A DNA stretch of 64,000 nt. Source: Clostridiales bacterium. GTDB lineage: Bacteria; Bacillota; Clostridia; Saccharofermentanales; Saccharofermentanaceae. Each line of letters opens with the position of its first letter. Position 1 is the stretch's first letter. The notes under the pieces were generated by a model. It searched no databases. It had not been told where the DNA came from and worked only from the letters and a program-made list of their open reading frames with translations. Where the stretch lies: NCBI GenBank assembly GCA_017962145.1, contig JAGCVX010000005.1, forward strand, positions 124,001 to 188,000, in the 5' to 3' direction. Made by a program: the position numbers and the translations under genes. Of the stretch, positions 38,849 to 46,258 are shown one piece after another.

Positions 38849-40042
38849 ATGCAGTATCGAAATGGTTTTTCCATTCTTGGATTCGGATGCATGCGTTTTG
38901 CCACCAAAGGCAGATCCATCGACTTTGAAAAAGCGGAAGCACAGATCCTTCGTGCCATCGAACTGGGCGTAAACTATCTGGATACGGCCTATATCTATCC
39001 CGGAAGCGAAGATACGGTCGGAAAGATCCTGGAAAAGAACCACCTCCGTGACAAGATCACGCTTACTACCAAGCTTCCGCAGTATCTGGTCAAAAAGCTC
39101 GAAGATCTGGATAAGTATCTTGATGAGGAATTGAAAAGACTTCGCACCGATCATCTGGACTACTATCTTTTCCATCACATGACCGATATCGCGCAGTGGG
39201 AAAAGCTGGAAGCTTTAGGCGTACGCGACTGGATCACCGAGAAAAAAGCACAGGGAAAGATCCTTCACGTGGGCTTTTCTTTTCACGGAAATACGGACAT
39301 GTTCCTTCAGATCCTCAACTGCTACGACTGGGAACTTTGCCTTGTCCAGTATAACTATATGGATGAAAATGCACAGGCAGGCCGTGACGGCATTCACGCC
39401 GCCTATGAAAAAGGCGTGCCTGTATTCATCATGGAGCCGCTTCGCGGAGGAAAGCTCGTGGATCTGCTTCCTGAAAAAGCAAAGAAGATCATCGCAACGG
39501 ATCCTCACGGATGGACTCCTGCCGAGTGGGCATTCCGCTGGCTTTGGAATCAAAAAGAGATCACCTGTGTACTGTCCGGTATGAATTCGATTCCCATGAT
39601 CGAAGAAAACACCCGGATCGCTTCCGAAGTCGAAGCGGAGAAGTTCGGCGAAGAAGAATTCAAAACGATCGAAATGATCAAAGAGTTTATCAACGAAAAT
39701 ACCAAGGTCGGCTGCACAGGCTGCAAATACTGTCTCCCCTGCCCTCGCGGCGTAGATATTCCGGGTATCTTTTCGTGCTATAACCACATGTATTCGGAAA
39801 AGAAATCTTCCGGAAGAAAAGAATACTATCAGACCATCGCACTTCGTCTGGAACCGGCGGATGCATCCCGTTGTGTCGGATGCGGAAAATGCGAGACACA
39901 CTGTCCGCAGTCGATCCCGATCCGTGAAAAACTGAAGGAAGCCAACCGTGCCCTTCTTCCCTTCCCGTACAAAGTTGCGGCAAAGGTTTCCCGTCGCTTT
40001 ATGGTCGGGAAGAGTCGGAAGACGGATCAGAAGAATCCTTGA
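38849..40042 (+). CDS. Aldo/keto reductase fused to a ferredoxin-type 4Fe-4S domain
   Basis: 397 residues. The N-terminal barrel carries the tetrad Asp/Tyr in YLDTAYIYPG, Lys in LTTKLP and His in YLFHHM. The C-terminal ~100 residues hold GCTGCKYCLPCPRGVDIP and a CVGCGKCETHCPQSIPI motif, enough cysteines for one or two [4Fe-4S] clusters. Proteins with this architecture are common in anaerobes; the substrate is unknown, but electron supply from ferredoxin is likely. It starts behind GGAGG. Its 3' end overlaps the convergent member C gene by 44 bp, which is unusual for two intact genes. Confidence 0.88.
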   Translation: MQYRNGFSILGFGCMRFATKGRSIDFEKAEAQILRAIELGVNYLDTAYIYPGSEDTVGKILEKNHLRDKITLTTKLPQYLVKKLEDLDKYLDEELKRLRTDHLDYYLFHHMTDIAQWEKLEALGVRDWITEKKAQGKILHVGFSFHGNTDMFLQILNCYDWELCLVQYNYMDENAQAGRDGIHAAYEKGVPVFIMEPLRGGKLVDLLPEKAKKIIATDPHGWTPAEWAFRWLWNQKEITCVLSGMNSIPMIEENTRIASEVEAEKFGEEEFKTIEMIKEFINENTKVGCTGCKYCLPCPRGVDIPGIFSCYNHMYSEKKSSGRKEYYQTIALRLEPADASRCVGCGKCETHCPQSIPIREKLKEANRALLPFPYKVAAKVSRRFMVGKSRKTDQKNP

Positions 40043-41126
40043 TCTCCGTGTTATTCCGGATCGATTCTTTCATCTGATCCAGATATCCGCTCGGTCCTGT
40101 AGAATTCTCGCTCTGCTCGATATAGGAAAGCAGTTCTTTCGCGATATTCTCGGGTATCGCTGTACTCTTTACAACCTTGGTTTCAGGAGCGACCACTTCA
40201 CTTTCCGACTTGTTACGACGGATATAGAAAAGCAGCGCCAGAATAATCATGCAAACGATATATGCGCTAAGAACAACGATTGCATTCCAGGCCATGTGTT
40301 TGACCCAGAGCGAACGTTCAGATGACGCATCATAGAAGAAGATACAACCAAGACTATCGGAATCTTTCGCAAGTTTTTCAGCATCTTTTTCATATACATA
40401 CATCGGCTCGTACAGGGGATCCGGACTCGTATAATTCGAAGAATAAACATAATCATCCCCATCCGGCACAACAATAACGTGTCCATCCAGATGACGGATC
40501 TCCCAGCAGTAATACCGGTAGTTCTCATGCCAGCCGCTTTTTTCGCCCTTGTCGATATACTCGCGTGCCAGATCTTTCATCTGTGAATCTTTCGAGCTCT
40601 GCACATTCATAGCGGTAAAGACCTTCATGGCCGAACCGTCGAAATCATTTGAAAGCGAATACGAATAGGCATACCCATCTATCTCGAAAACCACATACCC
40701 ATTCCATATAAAGAACACATCACCGAATTCATCGCGAAAGAGCGGAGCCGAACCGCCTTTTCCATCTTCGAAATAGTAGGTATAGATCGTAAGAGGCGCA
40801 TCGGTTTCCAAAGGCGTATTTTGGATCTCCATTGCGTAATTTCCGAGCTGGATCAGACGCTCTTCGTTTGTAAAAAAATCCGCCATCGCCTCTTCATCTT
40901 CAGATTCCAAATTCGCAGGGAAAATAGTCGAAATATAGTAGTGGTAAGTAAGGATCTTTTTGATTCTCGTTGCTCTTTCTTCAAGTCGGGCATCGATCCG
41001 GTCTTGCATATCCTTTCTGCTCCAGATCGTCGTGGAGGCGATCAAACCTAAACAGAAAACCAGAAGGATCACAGCAGCGATCACCAGCGTCTTGGGGAAT
41101 TGATTTGTTCCTTGTTCTCTTTTCAT
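39999..41126 (-). CDS. Two-TM membrane protein, paralogous family (member C)
   Basis: 375 residues, function unknown. TM1 (~13-33) is followed by IWSRKDMQDRIDARLEERA. The external domain contains SGWHENYRYYCW, and FFYDASSERSLWVKHMA lies before TM2 (VVLSAYIVCMIILALLF). The tail ends with SENSTGPSGYLDQMKESIR, closely matching members A and B. It is the last of three consecutive paralogs (E, D, C) on the minus strand, 36 bp after D. The start at 41126 has AAGGAAGG 7 bp upstream. The 3' end overlaps the convergent ferredoxin-fused reductase by 44 bp. Confidence 0.8.
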   Translation of the reverse strand: MKREQGTNQFPKTLVIAAVILLVFCLGLIASTTIWSRKDMQDRIDARLEERATRIKKILTYHYYISTIFPANLESEDEEAMADFFTNEERLIQLGNYAMEIQNTPLETDAPLTIYTYYFEDGKGGSAPLFRDEFGDVFFIWNGYVVFEIDGYAYSYSLSNDFDGSAMKVFTAMNVQSSKDSQMKDLAREYIDKGEKSGWHENYRYYCWEIRHLDGHVIVVPDGDDYVYSSNYTSPDPLYEPMYVYEKDAEKLAKDSDSLGCIFFYDASSERSLWVKHMAWNAIVVLSAYIVCMIILALLFYIRRNKSESEVVAPETKVVKSTAIPENIAKELLSYIEQSENSTGPSGYLDQMKESIRNNTEIKDSSDPSSDSSRP

Positions 41127-41162
41127 ATGTGAGCCTTCCTTATCTGCTTTTAGATAATGCTT

Positions 41163-42281
41163 TTATTCCTCAGTCTTTTCCTCATCTTCAGGAACTTTTC
41201 CTCTCAACCGATCGATCTTCGTCCGAAGCTGCTCGATCTGCGGACTCGGTCCGGTAGAGTTCTCCATATCTTCGATACGGGAGAGGATCACTTCGGCAAG
41301 ATGAGAAGAAATATACTCTTCCTCTTTCTCTTTTTTCTCAGCAGTTTCAACGATCGGTTTTGTCGGATTCTTCGTTTCTAAAAGAAGCGAAAAGAACACG
41401 ATGATCGTATACGCGGCCAGACAAAGAAAAATATTCACACCAAGCTGGTTTCTCCACTCATTCAATTCCGGCTTCATATCATAAAAAAGCACAAGAGGTG
41501 AACCGATCGTGATTTCAAAATCGTCTTCTTCCGAAAATGAAAAAGCTGTCGTCATGTAAAGTTCATCCGTAAGTCTCATGGGATTCATAACACTGTTTAT
41601 TGTTTCCCCTTCAAACCTGCCGTAAAAAACCGGAATGGAAAACGCGATAAAACGATACTGACCTGACGAACCTTTTGCATAAAGATCCAGATACGATTCG
41701 GCATCACAGATCATCGAAGAATTGTCCGCGATCACTTTAATAGCCGTGTCGTAAAGAACCGTATTCTTCGAACTTTTATCATTACAGCCTGTAAATTTTG
41801 CTACGATCGAATCCGAACCTTTGTCATACTCAAGTTTATATGCATATGCATACTCGCCGATAAGAACACAGGGAACCCCATCAACCACACAATATGCATC
41901 GTTGTCCGGATCATATATCAATTCACCCAGAAGCTGGTTCGATTTACCATAGACACGGTATGAATTATACGTGCCATTCCCGGGATGTTCCTCGGCAAAT
42001 TCTCTGATAAACTGAATTTCCTCGAAAACCTCTTTCGAATCGGAAAGAACGTTCATCATCTTCTGATTCTGCGTCCATTTTCGCCACATATAGAGTGATT
42101 CGATCTTATCTTTTCTCATTACCAGATCATTATCGATTCTCGCTATGATCTGCTTTTTTGACCAGAGCGCCCATGTCGTAAGCAGTAATACTGCCAAAAT
42201 TAAAAGCACCACCGAAAGAAAGATCGAGATCTTCGGAAGCTTGCGTTTCATTTCAAGTTTTTCTGTTTCCTTATTCTCCAT
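41163..42281 (-). CDS. Two-TM membrane protein, paralogous family (member D)
   Basis: 372 residues, function unknown. After a basic N-terminus, TM1 lies near ~19-40 and is followed by LWSKKQIIARIDNDLVMRK. LFYDMKPELNEWRNQLG precedes TM2 (FLCLAAYTIIVFFSLLL). The tail carries MENSTGPSPQIEQLRTKI, a diverged form of the family tail motif. The GWHE element of the external domain is reduced to GQYRFIAF. The ATG at 42281 has AAGGAG 6 bp upstream and overlaps the member E stop by 11 bp; the frame opens earlier at 42362. Confidence 0.78.
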   Translation of the reverse strand: MENKETEKLEMKRKLPKISIFLSVVLLILAVLLLTTWALWSKKQIIARIDNDLVMRKDKIESLYMWRKWTQNQKMMNVLSDSKEVFEEIQFIREFAEEHPGNGTYNSYRVYGKSNQLLGELIYDPDNDAYCVVDGVPCVLIGEYAYAYKLEYDKGSDSIVAKFTGCNDKSSKNTVLYDTAIKVIADNSSMICDAESYLDLYAKGSSGQYRFIAFSIPVFYGRFEGETINSVMNPMRLTDELYMTTAFSFSEEDDFEITIGSPLVLFYDMKPELNEWRNQLGVNIFLCLAAYTIIVFFSLLLETKNPTKPIVETAEKKEKEEEYISSHLAEVILSRIEDMENSTGPSPQIEQLRTKIDRLRGKVPEDEEKTEE

Positions 42282-43545
42282 CTTTCTCTCCTTGACAGGA
42301 CAGAATATCGTCCCGAATCTGTTCCAGATATCCGTTTGCTCCGAAACTACTTTCGATCTCATCCAGCTGGGACAAAAGTTCTTTTGCCGCAGAAGGAGAA
42401 ATGATCTCCGCTTCTTTTTCTTCCGTCGATGACCGGTCTTCGGAAACAGATGCAGCCTCTTTTTTCATTTCGGTGTTTTCGATGACCCACGTGCACAAAA
42501 CGATCAGCACATATGCACCAAAGAAGATCGAGATATTCTTTACGAGCTGGTTTTTCCAAGAAGCCAGATCAGCAGATGCATCCAGAAAGATGACTGTCAA
42601 TTCATTGGAATACTCAGACTCAATATTGACTTCAAGAGCACCGCCCTCTTCATACGGGGAGCCATCAGGCATCGTGATACTATAACGTTCGCCGGGGCGC
42701 ATGACGACTTCACCGGTCCTCTCCGGATCATCTTCACTGTCTGAAGACTCATCGTCCGGATCATAGATTCGCTCGAGAGTCCGAAGATAGATTTCAAATG
42801 AATCCGCATCCATATCAGAATTGTCTGCCGACGAAATGATTACCACACCACCATTAAAGATCGGACCATAATATACCAGATACCGCATATCTTCATGCCA
42901 TCCGGTAATATGCAAATCAGCAAGCGGTTCATTCAAATTCACTTTTTCTTCAACGATCTTTGCAGCGGCCTCTGTCAGATCCCGTCGATCCATGCTCTCC
43001 AGATTGATCCCGTTAAAATGTAATTCATCGGAAAACTGATAAGAACTGAACACATAGGGAATCTTTCGGTAGATCAGCCCGGAAAAATCTATAAACGGAA
43101 TATTCTTTCGTACAAAAACAGAATCACCGTCTTTATCGATAAACAGCATGACACTTCTTGATACATCCTCATCTTCTGAAACGGGAATCAGCTTGGCGTG
43201 GTACTTTCCCTTTGAATTCTTATCATTCATGATATCGTGCACCAAAATATCGGTACCATCAATCGTGATACTGCCGAGCGTGGCATTATTCGAATTACCT
43301 AATACAGCAGCAAGATCTCTGCCCTGCATTTCATTTGTTATCTGCCAGTTATACATGGCAGCCATCTTTTCTGTTTTCCGGTCAAGTTCCTCATCCAGCT
43401 GCTGAACCAGCTGGTTTCTTGATACGACGGCCCAGATACTTGAAGTCAGTACGCCAAGTACCAAAAGCGAAACCGCAACGAATATCGTGATCCGCGGACG
43501 TTTTTTCGCCGGTGTCTTCGATCGATTCATCTCGATATCTGCCAT
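42271..43545 (-). CDS. Two-TM membrane protein, paralogous family (member E)
   Basis: 424 residues, the longest member, function unknown. TM1 is followed by VVSRNQLVQQLDEELDRKT. The external domain includes TGWHEDMRYLVY and an acidic insertion (YDPDDESSDSEDDPE) absent in the others, which may bind cations. IFLDASADLASWKNQLV precedes TM2 (FFGAYVLIVLCTWVI). The tail ends with IESSFGANGYLEQI. The start at 43545 has AGAGGAG upstream; the frame opens at 43596. It is first of the E-D-C run, with a promoter at 43579-43606. Confidence 0.78.
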   Translation of the reverse strand: MADIEMNRSKTPAKKRPRITIFVAVSLLVLGVLTSSIWAVVSRNQLVQQLDEELDRKTEKMAAMYNWQITNEMQGRDLAAVLGNSNNATLGSITIDGTDILVHDIMNDKNSKGKYHAKLIPVSEDEDVSRSVMLFIDKDGDSVFVRKNIPFIDFSGLIYRKIPYVFSSYQFSDELHFNGINLESMDRRDLTEAAAKIVEEKVNLNEPLADLHITGWHEDMRYLVYYGPIFNGGVVIISSADNSDMDADSFEIYLRTLERIYDPDDESSDSEDDPERTGEVVMRPGERYSITMPDGSPYEEGGALEVNIESEYSNELTVIFLDASADLASWKNQLVKNISIFFGAYVLIVLCTWVIENTEMKKEAASVSEDRSSTEEKEAEIISPSAAKELLSQLDEIESSFGANGYLEQIRDDILSCQGEKDGE

Positions 43546-43578
43546 CTTTTGCTCCTCTTTTTCAGCCCTTGTTCCACA

Positions 43579-43606
43579 AATATAGTACCATAACAAAAAG
43601 AATCAA
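43579..43606 (-). promoter_or_regulatory. Promoter of the E-D-C paralog cluster
   Basis: On the minus strand TTGATT (43606-43601), 16 bp, TATATT (43584-43579), about 35 bp before the member E start. Confidence 0.55.
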
Positions 43607-43610
43607 ACCA

Positions 43611-43642
43611 CAAAAAAGGACGGCTGAAACCGTCCTTTTGCT
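43611..43642 (-). terminator. Terminator after the VanY-type gene
   Basis: AAAAGGACGG pairs with CCGTCCTTTT around CTGAAA; on the minus strand it runs into TTTTTTG. It separates the VanY gene from the E-D-C cluster. Confidence 0.85.
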
Positions 43643-43666
43643 TTTCGTTTCTAAAGATGCCGGGGA

Positions 43667-45190
43667 TTAAATTCCATGACCTTTTCCATAATACTCTTCC
43701 AGTGTCATGATGCCGTGATCGTGCATGTAGGTCGCCACTTCGACACCCACATAACGGAAATGCCAGGCTTCCGTTCCGATTCCCGTAATGTTCCCGTATC
43801 CTTCCGGATAACGCCAGATAAAGCCGTATTCATATCCATGTTCGAGGACCCATCTTCCTGCAACTGTATCCGTAAAGCCGGCGCTGATCGAAGGATGGGA
43901 TGCAGTTCCGATATCCAGCGCCAGTCCGAGCGGATGTTCCGACCTTCCCTCCCAGGCATAAAGGCGGCAGGCACGGGCGAGACCTCTTCTGCTGATCGCG
44001 TTATAGAAACTGCTTCTCTGTGTTGCCTGTGAACGGTAACCCGAAACCAGATAGAGGCTTTGACCTGTCTGTGCAAGACATGCATCGTGCATACTCTCCC
44101 ACGCTGCAGCCGCTTCCGGACGAAGAAGCTGTCCTGCAGAGTATTTCACGCTGACAAGCGGTGGTACATAATCGAGCGGCACGGAATAATACTTATTTAC
44201 GAGTGCATCGATATCCATATAATTCGTGATCAGAACCGCGCGCACGGTCCGGGGATCCACATATCCTTCGTACCATCTCTCCCCGCCCGGGATCACCGGC
44301 TCGACATAGGTCACCGGCAGATCTACTTTTCCTTTCGGCACCTGATACCGGCTGCATACCGAAGAGAATTCATCCGTCTTGGTCAGAAGGCTGATCATTT
44401 CCAGTTTCGAAGTCCCGCGGGAAAGCTTGTCGGCCCAGTAGATCAGGCCGTCCGTATCACACTGGCGGTCAAAGACCACCGCATATAGTCTTACTACAAA
44501 TTCTTCATTAGTCAGGTTCTGTGCCCCGGCTTCGTCGCCCAGCATGAAATCACGAACCAGCTCTGCCGCGGTCACCGTCTCATTCGTAAGTCCCAGTGCC
44601 CAGTAATTGAGTCCGTCCGGATCGGGATCGTGCGAAAGGCCGTACACATAAAAGCGGCGCACATAGGATATCGCATTTTCCGAAGGGACCGTGGCTTTTC
44701 CGGTTGAAGCGCCGGAACGGATCCCGTACGATGCGCAGAGATTACACCACTCCCGGGTATCGAGGAAATCGTTGACGATATCTTCTTTTGCTCTTCCTTG
44801 TGAAATGCACTGGAGCCAGAATGCTTTTCCTCCCTCATCAGATGGGCGGTCCAGGATCACTTCGTAAAGTGCTTCGACAAATGCCTCATCGCCGGCAAAC
44901 CTCAAGGAAAACTCAGGCGCGACGATCAGAAAGCCCCGGACACAGTCCGCTCCGGTGTATTCCCCACAGGAAAGTTTACTGATCCAGAACGCTTTTCCAT
45001 CCGGATCCGGCTCGCGGTCGAGCGCCAGTTGATAAAGGCGCTCCACAAAACCGTCAAGGCCGCCCTCTTCCGTGCTGCTGTATGCTGTATCTTCATCTGC
45101 ACGGATGCAGAAATGTGCTGTATTTGAAAAAGAAAAAAGTATCGTACACGAAAGAAGCAGGGCTGCTGCTTTCGTAATGCGTCGGTTCAT
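43667..45190 (-). CDS. DUF4214 repeat protein with D-alanyl-D-alanine carboxypeptidase (VanY/M15B) domain
   Basis: 507 residues, exported (signal peptide with hydrophobic AALLLSCTILFSFS near residues 8-22). Residues ~45-290 contain four related ~45-60-residue units of the form FVxRLYxxxLDRxPDxxGxxYW, that is DUF4214 segments. The C-terminal ~200 residues are an M15B peptidase: SGYRSQATQ, the zinc motif SEHPLGLALDIG, and EAWHFRYVG. VanY-type enzymes trim the terminal D-Ala of peptidoglycan stem peptides. DUF4214 repeats are often in surface proteins and could mediate wall contact. It is a single gene with an extended -10 promoter (45247-45255) and its own terminator. The domain combination is unusual. 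Confidence 0.87.
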   Translation of the reverse strand: MNRRITKAAALLLSCTILFSFSNTAHFCIRADEDTAYSSTEEGGLDGFVERLYQLALDREPDPDGKAFWISKLSCGEYTGADCVRGFLIVAPEFSLRFAGDEAFVEALYEVILDRPSDEGGKAFWLQCISQGRAKEDIVNDFLDTREWCNLCASYGIRSGASTGKATVPSENAISYVRRFYVYGLSHDPDPDGLNYWALGLTNETVTAAELVRDFMLGDEAGAQNLTNEEFVVRLYAVVFDRQCDTDGLIYWADKLSRGTSKLEMISLLTKTDEFSSVCSRYQVPKGKVDLPVTYVEPVIPGGERWYEGYVDPRTVRAVLITNYMDIDALVNKYYSVPLDYVPPLVSVKYSAGQLLRPEAAAAWESMHDACLAQTGQSLYLVSGYRSQATQRSSFYNAISRRGLARACRLYAWEGRSEHPLGLALDIGTASHPSISAGFTDTVAGRWVLEHGYEYGFIWRYPEGYGNITGIGTEAWHFRYVGVEVATYMHDHGIMTLEEYYGKGHGI

Positions 45191-45246
45191 CGTACCACCC
45201 CTGCCAAAATAAACTTAACATCAAATATTACTAACAACCCATGCCC

Positions 45247-45255
45247 ATTATATCA
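45247..45255 (-). promoter_or_regulatory. Extended -10 promoter of the VanY-type gene
   Basis: On the minus strand TGATATAAT, about 57 bp before the start codon, with no clear -35. It has the same TGATATAAT form as the promoter before member A. Confidence 0.45.
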
Positions 45256-45290
45256 CCTTTTGCGGTCTCTTCCCATTCCGCGTTTGATAA

Positions 45291-45306
45291 TTCGCCCCAG
45301 GGCGAA
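45291..45306. promoter_or_regulatory. Palindrome between the divergent VanY-type and TerB-like genes
   Basis: TTCGCCC-CA-GGGCGAA is a perfect 16-bp palindrome in the 245-bp divergent region. TATAAT at 45361-45366 is a likely -10 for the plus-strand gene. It may be a shared operator. Confidence 0.4.
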
Positions 45307-45435
45307 AATAAGTCATCATAATTGTGACGGAAATCACTACTTTCGATTTGAGAAATACCATATAATATAGAAAACAATAAAAGAAAAACACCGTCCGAAC
45401 CCGATATTTCGGGCTTTCGGCAAAAGGAGACGACC

Positions 45436-46170
45436 ATGCTCGGCAAATTCTTACTAAGACAAACCATGAATTCCATGAATCGTGATTTTTCGGGTCACAT
45501 GCTCGGAGGTCTCGGCCGTGCCGCATCTTTGGGAGTCGGCGCTGTTTTGGTATCCGAGATCCTGGACGGCATGCAGAATCAGAATCGTGGACCGGCTCCG
45601 GCCGGAAACTATATGCCCCAGCAGGGCTACGCTTCCAAAAGCGGAACCGGAACATATAATAACGGCGGAACACAGGTTGCCAACATCGCATTGGCCCGTA
45701 TCGCACTTTGCTACTACATCGCCAAGGCAGACGGCAGCATCTCCCCGGAAGAGCAGATGGATCTGGACTATATGTGCTCCAGCCTCATGAACAACCCGAA
45801 CGCATCTCCCGCTTTCCGCACGGAACTGCAGGCGATCGCGGCAGACCGTTCGATGAATTTCATGAATGTTGAGAAATATCTCGATAAGCTCGATGTAAAT
45901 ACACTCTCCCTTCTTCAGGAAGATGTACAGCGCATCGCGGAGATCACCGACGGCGTGACCGAGAATGAGCGCAAAGCCATGGCTGTATTCCAGAACTACC
46001 TTTACGGCAAGCAGGGTTTCCCGGGAAGCAACATGAACGAGCAGTTCGCCGGCAAAGCCCGCGTGATCAACCTCAAGTGCACCGGCTGCGGCGCAGATCT
46101 CGAGATCAACGGCGCCAAGACCGAGACATACTGTCCGTACTGCGGTAGCAAGCAGATCATCATGCACTAA
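45436..46170 (+). CDS. TerB-like domain protein with C-terminal zinc ribbon
   Basis: 244 residues. A Gly/Gln-rich N-terminal ~80 residues contains a short hydrophobic stretch (MLGGLGRAASLGVGAVLVSE). It is followed by a helical TerB-like domain (IALCYYIAKADGSISPEEQMDLDYM, then ITDGVTENERKAMAVF), where the acidic KADGSISPEE loop resembles the metal-binding EF-like element of TerB proteins. The end is a zinc ribbon CTGCGADLEI..YCPYCGSKQI. The function is unknown; TerB-like domains occur in stress and membrane-associated proteins. The start has AAAAGGAGA upstream. The last zinc-ribbon form is shared with the protein at 60669. Confidence 0.7.
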   Translation: MLGKFLLRQTMNSMNRDFSGHMLGGLGRAASLGVGAVLVSEILDGMQNQNRGPAPAGNYMPQQGYASKSGTGTYNNGGTQVANIALARIALCYYIAKADGSISPEEQMDLDYMCSSLMNNPNASPAFRTELQAIAADRSMNFMNVEKYLDKLDVNTLSLLQEDVQRIAEITDGVTENERKAMAVFQNYLYGKQGFPGSNMNEQFAGKARVINLKCTGCGADLEINGAKTETYCPYCGSKQIIMH

Positions 46171-46208
46171 AATTCGGGCATTTGCACAAAGCACCGAAGC
46201 ACCAAAAT

Positions 46209-46251
46209 CCCCACTTCTAATGGTAGAATTTCTCCTATGACAGAAGTGGGG
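46209..46251 (+). other. Long-loop hairpin just upstream of the MATE gene
   Basis: CCCCACTTCT (46209-46218) is perfectly inverted as AGAAGTGGGG (46242-46251), ending 7 bp before the MATE start and covering its only Shine-Dalgarno-like bases. The loop holds an extended -10 (TGGTAGAAT, 46221-46229). Transcripts from that promoter would lack the 5' arm, while read-through from the TerB-like gene would form the hairpin. Confidence 0.5.
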
Positions 46252-46258
46252 ATTCTTT

